64,000 nt of DNA from Antedon mediterranea (lineage: Eukaryota; Echinodermata; Crinoidea; Comatulida; Antedonidae), in the NCBI RefSeq assembly GCF_964355755.1, contig NC_092671.1, positions 37,031,304 to 37,095,303 on the forward strand, given 5' to 3'. Under the pieces are notes generated by a model. It saw nothing but the letters and a program-made list of their open reading frames with translations. It searched no databases and was not told the DNA's origin. This document shows, piece by piece, positions 22,875 to 33,918 of this stretch. Numbering within the stretch: the stretch's first letter is position 1; every line of letters starts with the position of its first letter. The translations under genes and the position numbers were made by a program.

Positions 22875-23279
22875 GATTTGTTATAATTAATGGTTCGGTT
22901 CTAGGCCTATTCGTTGTCTACGACGAGTACAGCAAGGAAGTGAGTACTCTTTATATCAATTTCACGGGTTCATGATCTTGTTTGTTTACGACCGAGATGA
23001 CTTTGCAATTTTTTTACGCACGTACGTCCACGTGTCCATAATTTTCTGTTTGCTATCAACACGGCGACCGTGACTTTGCTTAATTTAATCAATCTATCAA
23101 TAAGTCCGACCCGATAAGCCTTTTTTTTTTTCAATTTGTATCTATTTATGACATTGTGTCTTATATGTTGTATGCTCAATTGACACAGTAAGTTTAACTT
23201 TTGCACAGAAGAAATGTTTGCAATAAACACTAGCCTACTACTTAGGCCTGGGCCTACAGCTAGTTCACTTCAAATCAGG

Positions 23280-23303
23280 ACCCCCCCCCCCCCACCCCCT
23301 GCT
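23280..23303. repeat. Poly(C) tract
   Basis: A run of about 15 C interrupted once by A, then CCCC. A simple repeat; its length may be unreliable in an assembly. Confidence 0.8.
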
Positions 23304-23496
23304 TTGGTTAAGCCGATTTTCTTTTTCAGGGAGTAGGCCTAATCAACATACACGAACAATTATCAATCATCTACACAATAATTACAGATATGCCTTTTAT
23401 ATTCTTAGTGAATTTAGTTTTAATTTATAATAGTTTTAATTGTTAATTAATTAATCATAGTACGTCATTACATTATTTCTAATAAACATATACCGT

Positions 23497-24374
23497 AAAA
23501 CCTCGAAAAGAAGCCCATGGGCTTCTTCATTTTTTTAGTGCTCTTGGGTGGGCTTCTTTTCGAGATGGGCTTCTTTTCGAGATGGGCTTCTTTTCGAGAG
23601 TACGTTTGCAAGCTGTAGAGGGGGGCTTCTTTTCGAAATGAATGCTGTAAATTTTGTGAATTTCTACTACAATAATATGACTTTTTATCTAGAATTAAAG
23701 GACACCATGTTTTTCAGTACAATTACGAAATAAACGAAGAAATGATATGTAAATTGGAACCTGAAAACATGAAAAGTCTAGCCAGAAATGCAATCAAGGT
23801 ATGTTCGTTGAATGGTATAGATGTTGGACATGTTCCTGAATGTTTGGCTCAGAAAATAGCTCCGTTGATGAAAGATAGGACACTAGTGCAGCTTAAAGCC
23901 AAGATAACTGGAATGGAACAAACGGCCCCAGAAGGAAAATGGGTACTTGGTGGAGGTGTGGAAATTCCCTGCCGATTTTACATATAATTGCCAACGAAGA
24001 AGACAAGAAAAAGATATATGCGATCAAAGCACCATTTGAACGACAATAATAAACACGATCATACATATTCTTTATTATCATCAGTCTGCATCACAAGTAT
24101 CTGGCATTAAATTATCCTACTACAGTAACTCTTAATCACGTGTTTGTAATGTTTATTTCTGTTCCTTTGACGTTCAGTTAATAAAGCTACATTCTTAATA
24201 CAGTATAGTAGTCTATCTCGAAAAGAATTAAGTCCATACTATCTTGAAAAGAAGCCCAGGAGGCTTCATTTCGAGATTCTTTTCGAGAGTACTTTTGCAA
24301 ACTGTAGAGGGGGGCTTCTTTTCGAGATGGGCTTCTTTTCGAGGTTTAAGCCCATGGGCTTCTTTTCGAGGTTT
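23497..24374. mobile_element. 0.88 kb element with AAACCTCGAAAAGAAGCCC ends carrying an ORF remnant
   Basis: The left end (23497) reads AAACCTCGAAAAGAAGCCCA and the right end (24374) is its complement. Between them are repeated GGGCTTCTTTTCGAGA motifs and two direct copies of a block with TGTAGAGGGGGGCTTCTTTT (about 23615 and 24305). The core holds the unidentified frame at 23716-24050. The superfamily is unknown. Confidence 0.6.
23716..24050 (+). pseudogene. Unidentified frame inside the CTTCTTTTCGAG element
   Basis: From a splice-acceptor-like TTTTTCAG a frame reads YNYEINEEMICKLEPENM, then LARNAIKVCSLNGIDVGHVP and LAQKIAPLMKD. It stops at 23987, but a +1 frame continues with HIIANEEDKKKIYAIKAPF to about 24048. 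This suggests a coding segment with a late frameshift. The residue pattern is protein-like (regular hydrophobic spacing), but I do not recognise it. It may be a captured host exon or a decayed element protein. The isolated ATG frame is 23742-23987 (81 aa). Confidence 0.35.
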
Positions 24375-24829
24375 TTAGCTATTATAAATGAATAACCCAG
24401 TAATAATAAGCCCTATACGTTGTTGTTACAAATCAATATTAACTGTAAAAAAAACATTATTTTACTCTTAGACAATTGATATTAATGAAGCATTAAAACT
24501 GCCATTTATTCTGACAAAAGCCAGCCAAACCAATATATAAAGTCTTGGTAGACTAATTACCAAGTTTCAACTACAGATTTGTTAGAAAGGTGTTTTCCAT
24601 TTGGTCCTGCTGAAGGTAACAATGAACAATACACTGGTGTTATGGCGCCCTCATCTGGGGTTTTAGTTCCTTTGTGACTTGTCATGTCAGTATCAACATA
24701 ACCTGGGCAACACTGCAAAATGAAATCAAAGAAATAATCAATTACATGATTTTAATTATCTTAAATTAATATGAATTTGTGAAATAGTTTTGATAAAATT
24801 TAATAACAGTTACTAATGTAAAAAAATAT

Positions 24830-25115
24830 GCATCCTATGATCAAGCAATTAAACTACTTAATCTTAAATTTTTAGATCAAAGAAGAGAAGATATTCTTCT
24901 TGATTTTGCTAAAAATCTTAACAAAATCGTTCCTAACGCACTTCCTAAATTGAGAGGCGAAACGTGAGGCAGGATACTTAGGAATGCTAAGAAGCAAAGT
25001 GAAATATATGGCAATACTAAAAGATTCAACAACTCATGTTTCCCAGCACTGTGTAGACTAATTAATAAACCAAAATAAACACAACAATAATAATAATAAT
25101 AAGTAATAAGTACTT
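24830..25115 (+). mobile_element. LINE reverse transcriptase C-terminal fragment
   Basis: A plus-strand frame reads YDQAIKLLNLKFLDQRREDI, LDFAKNLNKIVPNALPKLRG, a stop, then RFNNSCFPALCRLIN. This is the usual C-terminal end of a non-LTR retrotransposon polyprotein (L-x-x-RRE-x-L...N-S-x-x-P-x-L-x-x-LIN). It ends in (AAT)n. It is inserted in intron 5 of copy B and absent from A and C. Confidence 0.65.
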
Positions 25116-25326
25116 TCATCAGTTTCTTCCATGTGTAATATCTCCTTTTTTAAAATATTTTTTTAACTTTTTAACTTTTGTTGTAAATTTTGATGTTTGA
25201 AAGCTTGTACCAATTTTATATGTAAATCTCTCGCAATTCAGTTTTATTTTATATATACTGCAAAGAGAAATATTGAATAAAAGCAGAATGAATGAATGTA
25301 TGTACATTCAGGCAGACAAAAATGTT

Positions 25327-25456
25327 AAGCTCTGACTACAGTATCAAACTTTATGTGGCAAACCAATGTCATGTGCCCATATATGGACATGATGATGTCA
25401 TATCACTACCATATTTGGGCACATCACACTTTTTTTTGATAGTGTAGATAGAGCTT
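25327..25456. mobile_element. MITE family A copy in CBR copy B intron 5
   Basis: AAGCTCTGACTACAGTATC at one end and GATAGTGTAGATAGAGCTT at the other. Same position relative to the exon 5 donor as in copies A and C. Confidence 0.85.
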
Positions 25457-27242
25457 TACTTACACAGTTGATAAGAATATCCTGTCTTGAGGTGTCTGCA
25501 CTTATGGCTGTAGCCTGGATCCTTGTTACGGTGATAATTCCAGCCTTTGAGGTACAATAAGCAGCTCCTGCATATCCTTCTTCCAATGTCCCCTTTTCTG
25601 AACTCCTGCCAAATAAATCAAGACATTTAAAAACACTTCAGACTGGCATTCTTAATCATTTACATAGAATGCATATTAACCAATGCTAATCACTATTATA
25701 AGAGTTACTAACAAAATAAATTCTCCATTAGGTGTACAATATCCAGCTACCCATCCATCTTCTTTTATTGTCCCCCTTTCTGCACTCCTGCCAAATAAAT
25801 CACGTTTACAAGAAAATTAATAACATCTATAGACTGTCGGTATTCGTTTTCTCATGGTTTTTAATAATTTATTATTTTAGTATGATTATACTATAAACCT
25901 TTGGATATTCCATTCTAAACGCACGACCAATCGCGTGACGACACGATGGATGATCTTCGCGTCCTGATTGGTCAAATTGCTTGCATTGCGCTTTCGTCAA
26001 AAAATATAAAGTAACTAACGTAACGAAGTCAGCCATCAGCTTATTAACATCTTCTTCTGTGTTTGCCTCTTTGAAGGCTTGCTGAAGTTTGGGACTCAAC
26101 TTCTTGTACATCAATGCTCCCAACATACTTGTTAAATGACAAACTCTTATATGAGAAAAAAACATTGCTATAGTGAAAACAAAAATACACGCTTCTTTCT
26201 GAAGGAAAATAGTTTTTAAAAATAACTTTTTTTCATCCCCAATTCTTTTTCAAAACAAATTTAAATTGCTCATTGATTTTTTCCAAATGTCCGTTTTCAT
26301 TTTGGGATTTTTGACCTTTGTTATATTTTTATATCGTTGTATCTTCTTGTGTTTATGTGAGGCACCTTGTAAGAATTCTGTTTTAGGTCACTCTCTATAA
26401 ACAAGGTTAAATACAATTACTTATCAAATTTCTATGAAATACTGTATAAGCTGAAGCAATGTCATGGGGTGTCAGGCCTTACTTACCTTCCATGCGAACG
26501 TATCAATGGGAACAGGGCATGGCAGACATTTAATGTTCCAGTGTAGTTGGTTGCTATGGATATTTTAGCTTGTACACTAAATGGAGTAGTATCATTTTTC
26601 TAGAAGAAAAAATTAAAATGAAATCTACATATATCTACATATATTTAAATTAGCATCATGATGAGATGATGATGTTCCATGAATACCTTAAAATTATACG
26701 AAATTGCAGCATTGTTAACAAGTATGTCTAGCTAGGCCCCCGTGAGTAGTTTTAAGAAAATGTCTGAAACGGTCAATGCTCTCTGATGAATCAATGTCCA
26801 GCTGATGAAAGTGAGTGTTCAATCCTTCCTTCTTAAGTTCTTCTACAGCAGCTTTTCCTCGTTCTTCATTCCGTGATGTCAAATAAACGATACCATTCTG
26901 AAGTTCTTTGCAAAGAGCCCTCACAATGGCAAAACCAATTCCTTTATTACCCCCAGTCACCTAAAAGAAAATAGTTGATTTTTAAGAATTACTTAAAAAG
27001 CAACTATTTTAAGCAACACATGATCTATAGTATAGTAGTAGTAGTAAATAGTATTTTTATCAAAGACAGCATAAATGGTTATCCTATTAGTATTATTTCT
27101 AGAATAAAACTTTTCTAATTTCTTTTGTTGTATGTAATGTAAGACAAATGTATGTTTATCTTGCTTTCGTCGATCGTTATCGTCCTAGTAGACTTCAAGG
27201 TACTAAAAGCAAGTGAGCCTGAGATCTACCCTCTCTCTTCCC

Positions 27243-27267
27243 AGGGAGTTGTTAATAACAACTCCCT
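27243..27267. repeat. 25-bp palindrome AGGGAGTTGT..ACAACTCCCT with short direct flanks
   Basis: The arms AGGGAGTTGTTA and TAACAACTCCCT flank a 1-nt centre, and CTCTTCC lies on both sides (27234-27242 area and 27268-27276). Its arms are identical in their first 10 nt to those of the palindrome inserted at 54926-54962. Confidence 0.6.
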
Positions 27268-27360
27268 GCTCTTCCTAAGTAAGCGGCATGACGCGGGTAA
27301 ATAGTTCAATATTCACTAGTATATGTAAACGGTACTCACCACGGCAATTTTTTGTGACAT

Positions 27361-28159
27361 GACACGTGTCTTGATCTGTACTGATATTGATATGACTTCG
27401 TGAAATCTCTTACAAAATTGTTTATTCCGAAAAGGCTTATAATGATTTCTTACTTCAATCTTAGTTTTATATAGCCGATATTTCTTTTTGTATAGAGACA
27501 AAAGTATGGCGTCTGGTCGGGTTCAGAAGGCTACAGTATATTGTGAACGTGAAACAATTTGCCATTTAAATGGAAGATTGATGAGTCCCATTAGGGACAC
27601 CACAATGTCGAATTTTCTTTTATGTGTATGATGCATGCTATTGTTATTTAAAACTGAATATAGCCAATACAATTGTTACAGAACTTAAAAGAAGAGCCCA
27701 TAAAAACGTCTACCCATGGATGAATATTACTCCATGGTCTACTATAGTTCATAAATTTTAAGGCAAAGGTATGGAGGGCCGTGCCTACCTTAACTTCAAG
27801 TTGATTAATAGGGTTTAAAAGCATACACAGTAGAAACAAAGAAAATGGGAGACAAAGAAAATATTTCAGATCCCAACACTTATTAATCCATCATGGCGCT
27901 AGACTACTTCTAGCCTCTAAAATCTCTTCTACTCCGTTATTACAGAAATAAATGCCCATTAACAAACATAACTTCTCAATTTGAAGCTTTGTTTTATTCA
28001 TCATTTATAATTATTGATCATTTCTTTCATATTAGATTACATTATTTTTAATAAAATATAATACTAGTAATTGAAATTATTATAATTATTTAGCTACTAT
28101 GATAAATAATTGTCATTAGGTCAGCCAAACAACAATCATATAAAGTCTTGGTAGACTAA
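27361..28159. other. Intergenic region between CBR copies B and C
   Basis: AT-rich; only short frames. No gene or clear repeat is recognised. Confidence 0.4.
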
Positions 28160-30377
28160 TTACCAAGTTTCAACTACAGATTTGTTAGAAAGGTGTTTCC
28201 CATTTGGTGTTGCTGAATTCTCAGGTAACAATGCACAATACACTGGTGTTATGGCGCCCTCATCTGGGGTTTTAGTTCCTTTGTGACTTGTCATGTCAGT
28301 ATCAACATAACCTGGGCAACACTGCAAATGAAATCAACGAAATCATCAATTACATGATTTTAATTATCCATCTTAAATTAATTAAATATATGAATTTGTG
28401 AAATAGTTTTGATAAAATTTAACAACAGTTACTAATGTATGTACATTCAGGCCAGGTAAAGATTTTAAGCTCTGTCTACACTATCAAACTTTATGTGACA
28501 AACCAATGTCATGTGCCCATATATGGACATGATGATGTCATATCACTACCATATTTGGGCACATCACTACCATATTTGGACATATCTCTACCATATGTGG
28601 GCACATCACTACCACATTTGGTAGTTTGATATACAGAGCTTTACTTACACAGTTGATAAGGATATCCTGTCTTGAGGTGTCTGCACTCATGGCTGCAGCC
28701 TGGATCCTTGTTATGGTGATAACTCCAGCCTTTGAGGTACCATAGGCATTTTGTACCCATCCTTCTTCACTTAATGTCCCCTTCTCTGCACTCCTGTCAA
28801 TAAATCATGTTCAAATGAAATTTTAAATAACATTCTGACTGTTTGTTTGTTTTAAATTTTTTACTTATTTGACATGTATATTAAAACTAATAAAAGTTGG
28901 CAACAAATTATTATATAAAAGCAACTAACGCAACAAAGTCAGCCATCAGCTTATTAACATCATCTTCTGTTTTTGCATGTTTGAACGCTTCCTGAAGTTT
29001 GGGACTCAATTTCTTGTACACATGTGGTCCTGACATACTTGCTACATGGCAAACCCTTATGAGAGATGAAAGAAGTTTAAATGGTACACTGTTAAGCTGT
29101 AATATAATGGTGATACACAAATATACACTCTGAAAGAAGGTGGTTTTATCTAAAGCTCAAACTTTATGTGTAAAAAATGTGATGTGCCCATATATGGCCA
29201 CAATGAAATCATATCAGTACCATATTTGGGCACATCACACTTTGTTTACCGAACTAGTTTGATAGTGTTTGACAGTAATAGTAAATGGAAAGATAATGAA
29301 AGCTTTTATTCCTTTACCTTCCATGCGAACGTATCAATGGGAACAGGGCATGACAAACATTTAATGTTGCAGTGTAGTTGGTTGCTATGGATACTTTAGC
29401 TTGTACATCAAATGAAGTGGTATCTTTTTGCTGGAAACAAAATTGAAAATTTGAAAAAAAGGCAAAAATAAATGTTAAAATTCTGATTAAATCTGTATTA
29501 TTATACAGTATAATAAATGTTCCACATAATAAAGCAAACCAAATTTCTTAATGTGAGCATACAAAAGTGTGCGGGATACCTTAAACGCAATTGCAGCATT
29601 GTTAACAAGTATATCTAAGCCCCCATGAGTGGATTTAAGGAAATCTCTCAAACGGTCAATGCTCTCTGATGAATCAATGTCCAGCTGATGAAAGTGAGGG
29701 TTCAATCCTTCCTTCTTAAGTTCTTCTACAGCATCTTTTCCTCGTTCTTCATTCCGTGATGTCAAATAAACGATACCATTCTGAAGTTCTTTGCAAAGAG
29801 CCCTCACAATGGCAAAACCAATGCCTTTATTTCCCCCAGTTACCTAATAAAAGAAATCAAATTATAGTGGACTTTATTTAAGTATATTATGTGTTATGCG
29901 TGAAAGAAAGCTGTATTGTATGCATGGATGGAGGGTTTTCATCCATTCTCTAGCCTAGCTACTCCTACTCCTACACCATGCACACTATCACCTCTGCTCT
30001 GGTCTGGTGCAAATAAAAACACGCTAGGCTAGGCCTAGCCTGTAGTATGTAGGCCATAGATAGTAGTACGGGACCCCTACAACTAGTACTAGCCTACTAG
30101 GATAGCTAGGCCTGGCTGGGAGTCCTCAGATCCTCCATAATAATGCCTGGCCTACTACTACTACTACTACTAGTAGTACTATTATTATTAATATTAGGCC
30201 TAATTCCCTAGCTAGGCCTAGCCCTAGCCTAGTAGTTCGGCCAACAAGCTAGCTAGCTAGGCTTACCTGTAAAGTGTAAATGTATTTAGGTAGGAGGCCT
30301 AGGCCTAGCTTATATTTGCATATAAAATAAAACGGCAATTAAAAAACGATACTTACCAAAGCAATTTTTTGTGACAT
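28160..30377 (-). CDS. CBR1: Carbonyl reductase 1-like SDR, copy C (six exons, 276 aa)
   Basis: Minus-strand exons: 30377-30357, 29843-29580, 29430-29318, 29055-28930, 28793-28649 and 28321-28160. All borders are GT/AG and exon lengths are identical to copy A (21, 264, 113, 126, 145, 162 nt). Motifs are intact: TGGNKGIG, NNAA, the HVAS serine position, YGTSK and CCPGYVDTDM. Against copy A the differences are mostly substitutions (for example GKDAVEELKKEG for GKAAVEELKKEG), so it is likely active. Intron 1 is dense in CTAGGCCTAGC repeats, intron 3 holds a partial family A MITE, and intron 5 holds a full one next to the exon 5 donor. Confidence 0.93.
28467..28642. mobile_element. MITE family A copy in CBR copy C intron 5
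   Basis: AGCTCTGTCTACACTATC at the left. The core has extra CCATATTTGG units (four against one or two elsewhere), and the right end is eroded to ATACAGAGCTTTA. Confidence 0.85.
29152..29276. mobile_element. Eroded MITE family A copy in CBR copy C intron 3
   Basis: The core GTGATGTGCCCATATATGG and CCATATTTGGGCACATCACA remain; the terminal AGCTCTGTC parts are decayed. Confidence 0.7.
29940..30340. repeat. CTAGGCCTAG-rich region
   Basis: Many overlapping copies of AGGCCTAGGCCTAG and CTAGCTAGCTAG, plus a (CTA)n run near 30155. Similar short clusters lie at about 22690-22820 and 30760-30840, and singly across the window. Confidence 0.7.
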
Positions 30378-31247
30378 GATTAATAATTTTAACTAAATTA
30401 GAAGGGCTAGGCCTAGGTCAATCTGCAAAAACAACAACACGGTGTACACTGGACCGCAGATCACTATTTACCAAATGTGCCGAGTCAGTCCACATTCATC
30501 ATTGATAAGTTCAGTTCAACTTTTAGCATAAGCCAATGATATGATGAGGGGTGAATTTTTATTTTTTATGAAAAAGACTGTCCGGCGGAGAATCCAATTT
30601 ACCTTTGACTTTAGATGTATTATTGTGTTGTATCTTGTAAGTTTTATGGCTTTTTTTCTTGGTTTAAAAAGTTTCTAACAATAAGCTTGGATACATAAAC
30701 TATATAACAATATATAAGAATAATGGAAAAGTGGTCAAAACACCGTGTTAGCTAGGCCTACTTTAGGCTAGTCATGAGCCTGACGCCTAACTAGGTCTAG
30801 GCCTAGCTAGGCCTAGGCCTAGGCCTTAAAGGGTAGGCCGTATAGGCTGGGTGCTGGTCAACCCGTACCCAAACCAACCCGTACCCATGCCAACTCGTAC
30901 CCAACTTGGCTAACCCGTACCCAAATAATTGGTCAACTCGTACCCACTTTGGCTAACCCGTACCCAAACCAACTCGTACCCATGCCAACTCGTACCTACA
31001 TATTTGGCTTACTCGTACCCAAGTATTTGGCTTACTCGTACCCATTATTTGGCTTACTCGTACCCATTTTTGGATAATTAGGCCTACTTGTAATGATTTG
31101 ATCGGCGCAAAACTAGTGGTATGCTTTCAAACGTATGAATATTTTTATATTTAAATAGTTTTTTTTATTTTACAGGTCTCGGTGAAATTTGTGCTAATAA
31201 AAATGACCATTGATTTGATTGTAAACTTCGTTTTAGGCATATATTTG

Positions 31248-32027
31248 TTAATGTTATGCGCGATTTGAACGATTTGCGCAATTTGAAATTGCGCAAAAAA
31301 ATTCTTGCGCAATTTAAAATTGCGCAAGGATTTTTTTGCGCAATTTGAAATTGCGCAATCAACTTGCGCAATTTCAAATTGCGCAAGAAAATCTTTGCGC
31401 AATTTTAAATTGCGCTGCACAATTTGTAAATTAAGCAAGATAGTTCTTGCGCAATATGACACCTTTGCGCAATTTGAAAACGAACTGTAAATTTTCCCAT
31501 ACATGGCTAGGCTAGGCCTAGGCAGAGGAGTTTAAAATTTAGTATTTTATTATATAAATAAGACCATTTCAATGAAGATAATGTTTAATACTCACTTTTT
31601 AAGTTTTTAATATTAGTTTAAGCTAGGCCATGTAACCTAGTCAGTATCAGTAGTCCAGACCCTAGCTAGGCTAGAGTAGTATAGCCGGCCGCCCGCGCCG
31701 CGCCCGCCTGGTGGAACACCACCGCTTCGTTTTCCTTCGTCGGTTCTTCGACGGTATGCTAACTTATTATAACAATATTTGCACTACTAAAATAAGGAAA
31801 TGCGATATTTATCTTTAATTTTGAATCATTCTTAGAAATTACTATAAAAATATGGGTGTGCATGATTTCACAATCTGTCGAAAAACCTTGCGCAATTTGC
31901 AGATTACTTGCGCAATTTAATACGTTGCTTGCGCAATTTGAAACACATGTTTCAATTCAAATTGCGCAAGGATTTTTTTTGCGCAATTTCAAATTGCGCA
32001 AATCGTTCAAATCGCGCATAACATTAA
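31248..32027. mobile_element. Nested inverted-repeat element of GCGCAATTT palindromes
   Basis: The left end GTTAATGTTATGCGCGATTT is repeated inverted at 32008-32027 (AAATCGCGCATAACATTAAC). Adjacent to both ends are arrays of TTGCGCAATTTGAAATTGCG, each unit itself a palindrome. The central 31500-31880 part is unique. Long minus- and plus-strand frames here are made only of this repeat. Confidence 0.7.
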
Positions 32028-32235
32028 CATTAATTTAAATGTAGTATTATAGTTTTATAAACGTAATGTTTGATGTGTCTTTTTATTTATTTACGTAAGA
32101 ACATTAATTAATAAAAAAATATTTTTACTGTTGTATAGTATTACAATTCAATTAAGCCCAGGTAAAGTACCAACAACGTATCATTTTTATACTTATCAAT
32201 TTTTATTCTTATCACCTAATTATCTTCCCTGATTA

Positions 32236-32272
32236 CATTCGATCATGGAGGTATACCTCCATGATTCGATCA
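32236..32272. repeat. 18-bp palindrome between 9-bp direct repeats
   Basis: ATTCGATCA occurs at 32237-32245 and 32264-32272, enclosing TGGAGGTATACCTCCATG. The layout matches a minimal insertion with a 9-bp target duplication, as at 54917-54971. Confidence 0.5.
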
Positions 32273-32339
32273 AGTAATTATTGTTTCTATTGTATTGGTA
32301 TATTTAAAATTGGTTGAATTAACGACGCACTGTTTTAAT

Positions 32340-33080
32340 CAAAAAGCCCACAGGGCTATGGGGTCGAATTACTCGTAGATTTCGTGTTACGTGTTTTTGC
32401 TGACCGGGATTAACCTTTTATTATAAAAAAAATGACGTATGATCGTTTTCCATATTTTATTTATTAATAATTCAGTGAAATGATCATGTACACGTACTGT
32501 AAAGTCTGCAGGGCTATGGGCCTAGATTTTGTGTTACGTGTTTTTGCTGACCGGGATTAACCTTTTATTATAAAAAAACACGCATTTATCGGGCGTCAAA
32601 GAGATGACTCATTAATGACGTATATGATCGTTTTCCATATATTTTATTTATTAATAATTCAGTGAAATGATCATATACACGTACTGTAATGCCTGCAGGG
32701 CTATGGGGCGTAGATTTCGTGTTACGTGTTTTTGCTGACCGGGATTAACCTTTTATTACAAAAAAACACGCATTTATAGGGCGTCAAAGAGACGACTCAG
32801 TAATGACGTATGATCGTTTTCCATATATTTTATTTATTAATAATTCAGTGAAATGATCATATACACGTACTTTAAGGCAGTTAAACATTTTTGGCAGATT
32901 TTCTTCTATAACAGCTACAGTGTGTAAAAAAAAATAGACAACGCAATTTGGCGTACGATCGTTTTCTTTTTTTTTTTTCTTAAATAATTCAGTAAAATTA
33001 TCTGTTTGTTTACAGCAATTAAACATTTTTGGTAGATGTTTCCTCAATAACAGCTACGTGTTTTTGCTGACGAGGGATTC
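32340..33080. repeat. Tandem ~150-190 bp repeat, about four copies
   Basis: Each unit has GTGTTACGTGTTTTTGCTGA, CCGGGATTAACCTTTTATTA and GATCGTTTTCCATAT, then TAATTCAGTGAAATGATCAT. The TGACCGGGAT marker lies at 32401, 32548 and 32736, with a diverged copy near 33068. Confidence 0.8.
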
Positions 33081-33918
33081 CCTTTTAAAAAAAAATACGC
33101 ATTCTATAATATTCTACAAATAAATGACCCACACTCGTTTTTCCATGGCAACGGATGTCGTCTTATTTACTACACGTGTCTGTGTACATTCGTATCTGTC
33201 AGCGATAAGATGATTTTAAATAATAGATCAATAACTATTCATAAATGAAAAAAAATAGAATGCAGCACAGCAGCCGACCACTGACATCTTCCATGTAAAA
33301 CAGCGCCCTCAAGTATTAATTTAACTACGACCCAAATACGATGAAAGCTGTGCTTTTTTCGTACGAGTCTGTACATAAATTATACTTAGGTAAATAGTTT
33401 TTGCCATTATAATATCGAACATAATGACCTAAAAATATGTAATAAAACTGGGTTTAACTGTAATAGGCCTATATAAATATACTTTAAATAGCATTAAACT
33501 TGGGTACGGGCCAGCCAATGATGGGTACGGGTTAGCCAATGATGGGTACGGGTGAGCCAAAATTTTGGGTACGAGTAAGCCAAAATTTGGGTACGAGTTG
33601 GTGGGTACGAGTTGGCATGGGTACGGGTTGACCTGTATTCCTATAGGCTTCCTTGGTTGTGGGCGTCGTACTCAATAGCCTAGCCCAGCCTACCTGCTAA
33701 ACTGGACTTCCATAGCAAAGGTTAGTTAGACTATGCCTCTAAGCTAGAGTATATGTAATTTCCGTATTAGTACTGTGGTTTTTTAGTTTATTTGTAAAAA
33801 AATTTCTTTTCTTTTTTTAGAATTTGTTTTAACGTATGCTCACTGATGGTTCTGTATGTTGCAGAAAAAGTAAATATTTACACAGGCTAGTAATCAATAA
33901 GTTTGTCTTCCAATCACA

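Larger units (their letters stand above)
24557..27360 (-). pseudogene. Carbonyl reductase 1-like SDR, copy B (frameshifted)
   Basis: Exons corresponding to copy A: 27360-27340, 26960-26687, 26599-26487, 26145-26020, 25605-25464 and 24712-24557. Splice sites are all intact, but exon 2 carries an extra CTAG (GGCCTAGCTAGACAT against GGCCTAGATAT), so the frame ends in GGLARHTC then stop, before NNAA. Exon 2 also has two extra codons before its donor. A second, partial copy of the start of exon 5 (25797 to about 25749) lies upstream of the used exon 5. The catalytic YCTSK motif is still readable. The 4-bp gain is a duplication-type change and could be an assembly error, in which case the gene would encode about 276 aa. 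Confidence 0.75.
30841..33649. mobile_element. 2.8 kb foldback element with tandem-repeat arms (CCCGTACCC)
   Basis: The left arm (about 30856-31070) is a tandem array of (A)CTCGTACCCA / CCCGTACCCAAACCAAC units; the right arm (33498-33633) is the same array inverted (GGGTACGAGTTGGCATGGG). Outer ends share GGTCAACCCGTACCC. The direct repeat TATAGGCT (30841-30848 and 33642-33649) flanks it and fits an 8-9 bp Mutator- or hAT-sized duplication. It encloses the nested GCGCAATTT element and a ~150-190 bp tandem block. No transposase frame is visible. Confidence 0.75.

Noticed and set aside
31151-31504. 117-aa frame and neighbours in the GCGCAATTT region
   Set aside because: Made almost wholly of a palindromic tandem repeat; similar frames appear on both strands.
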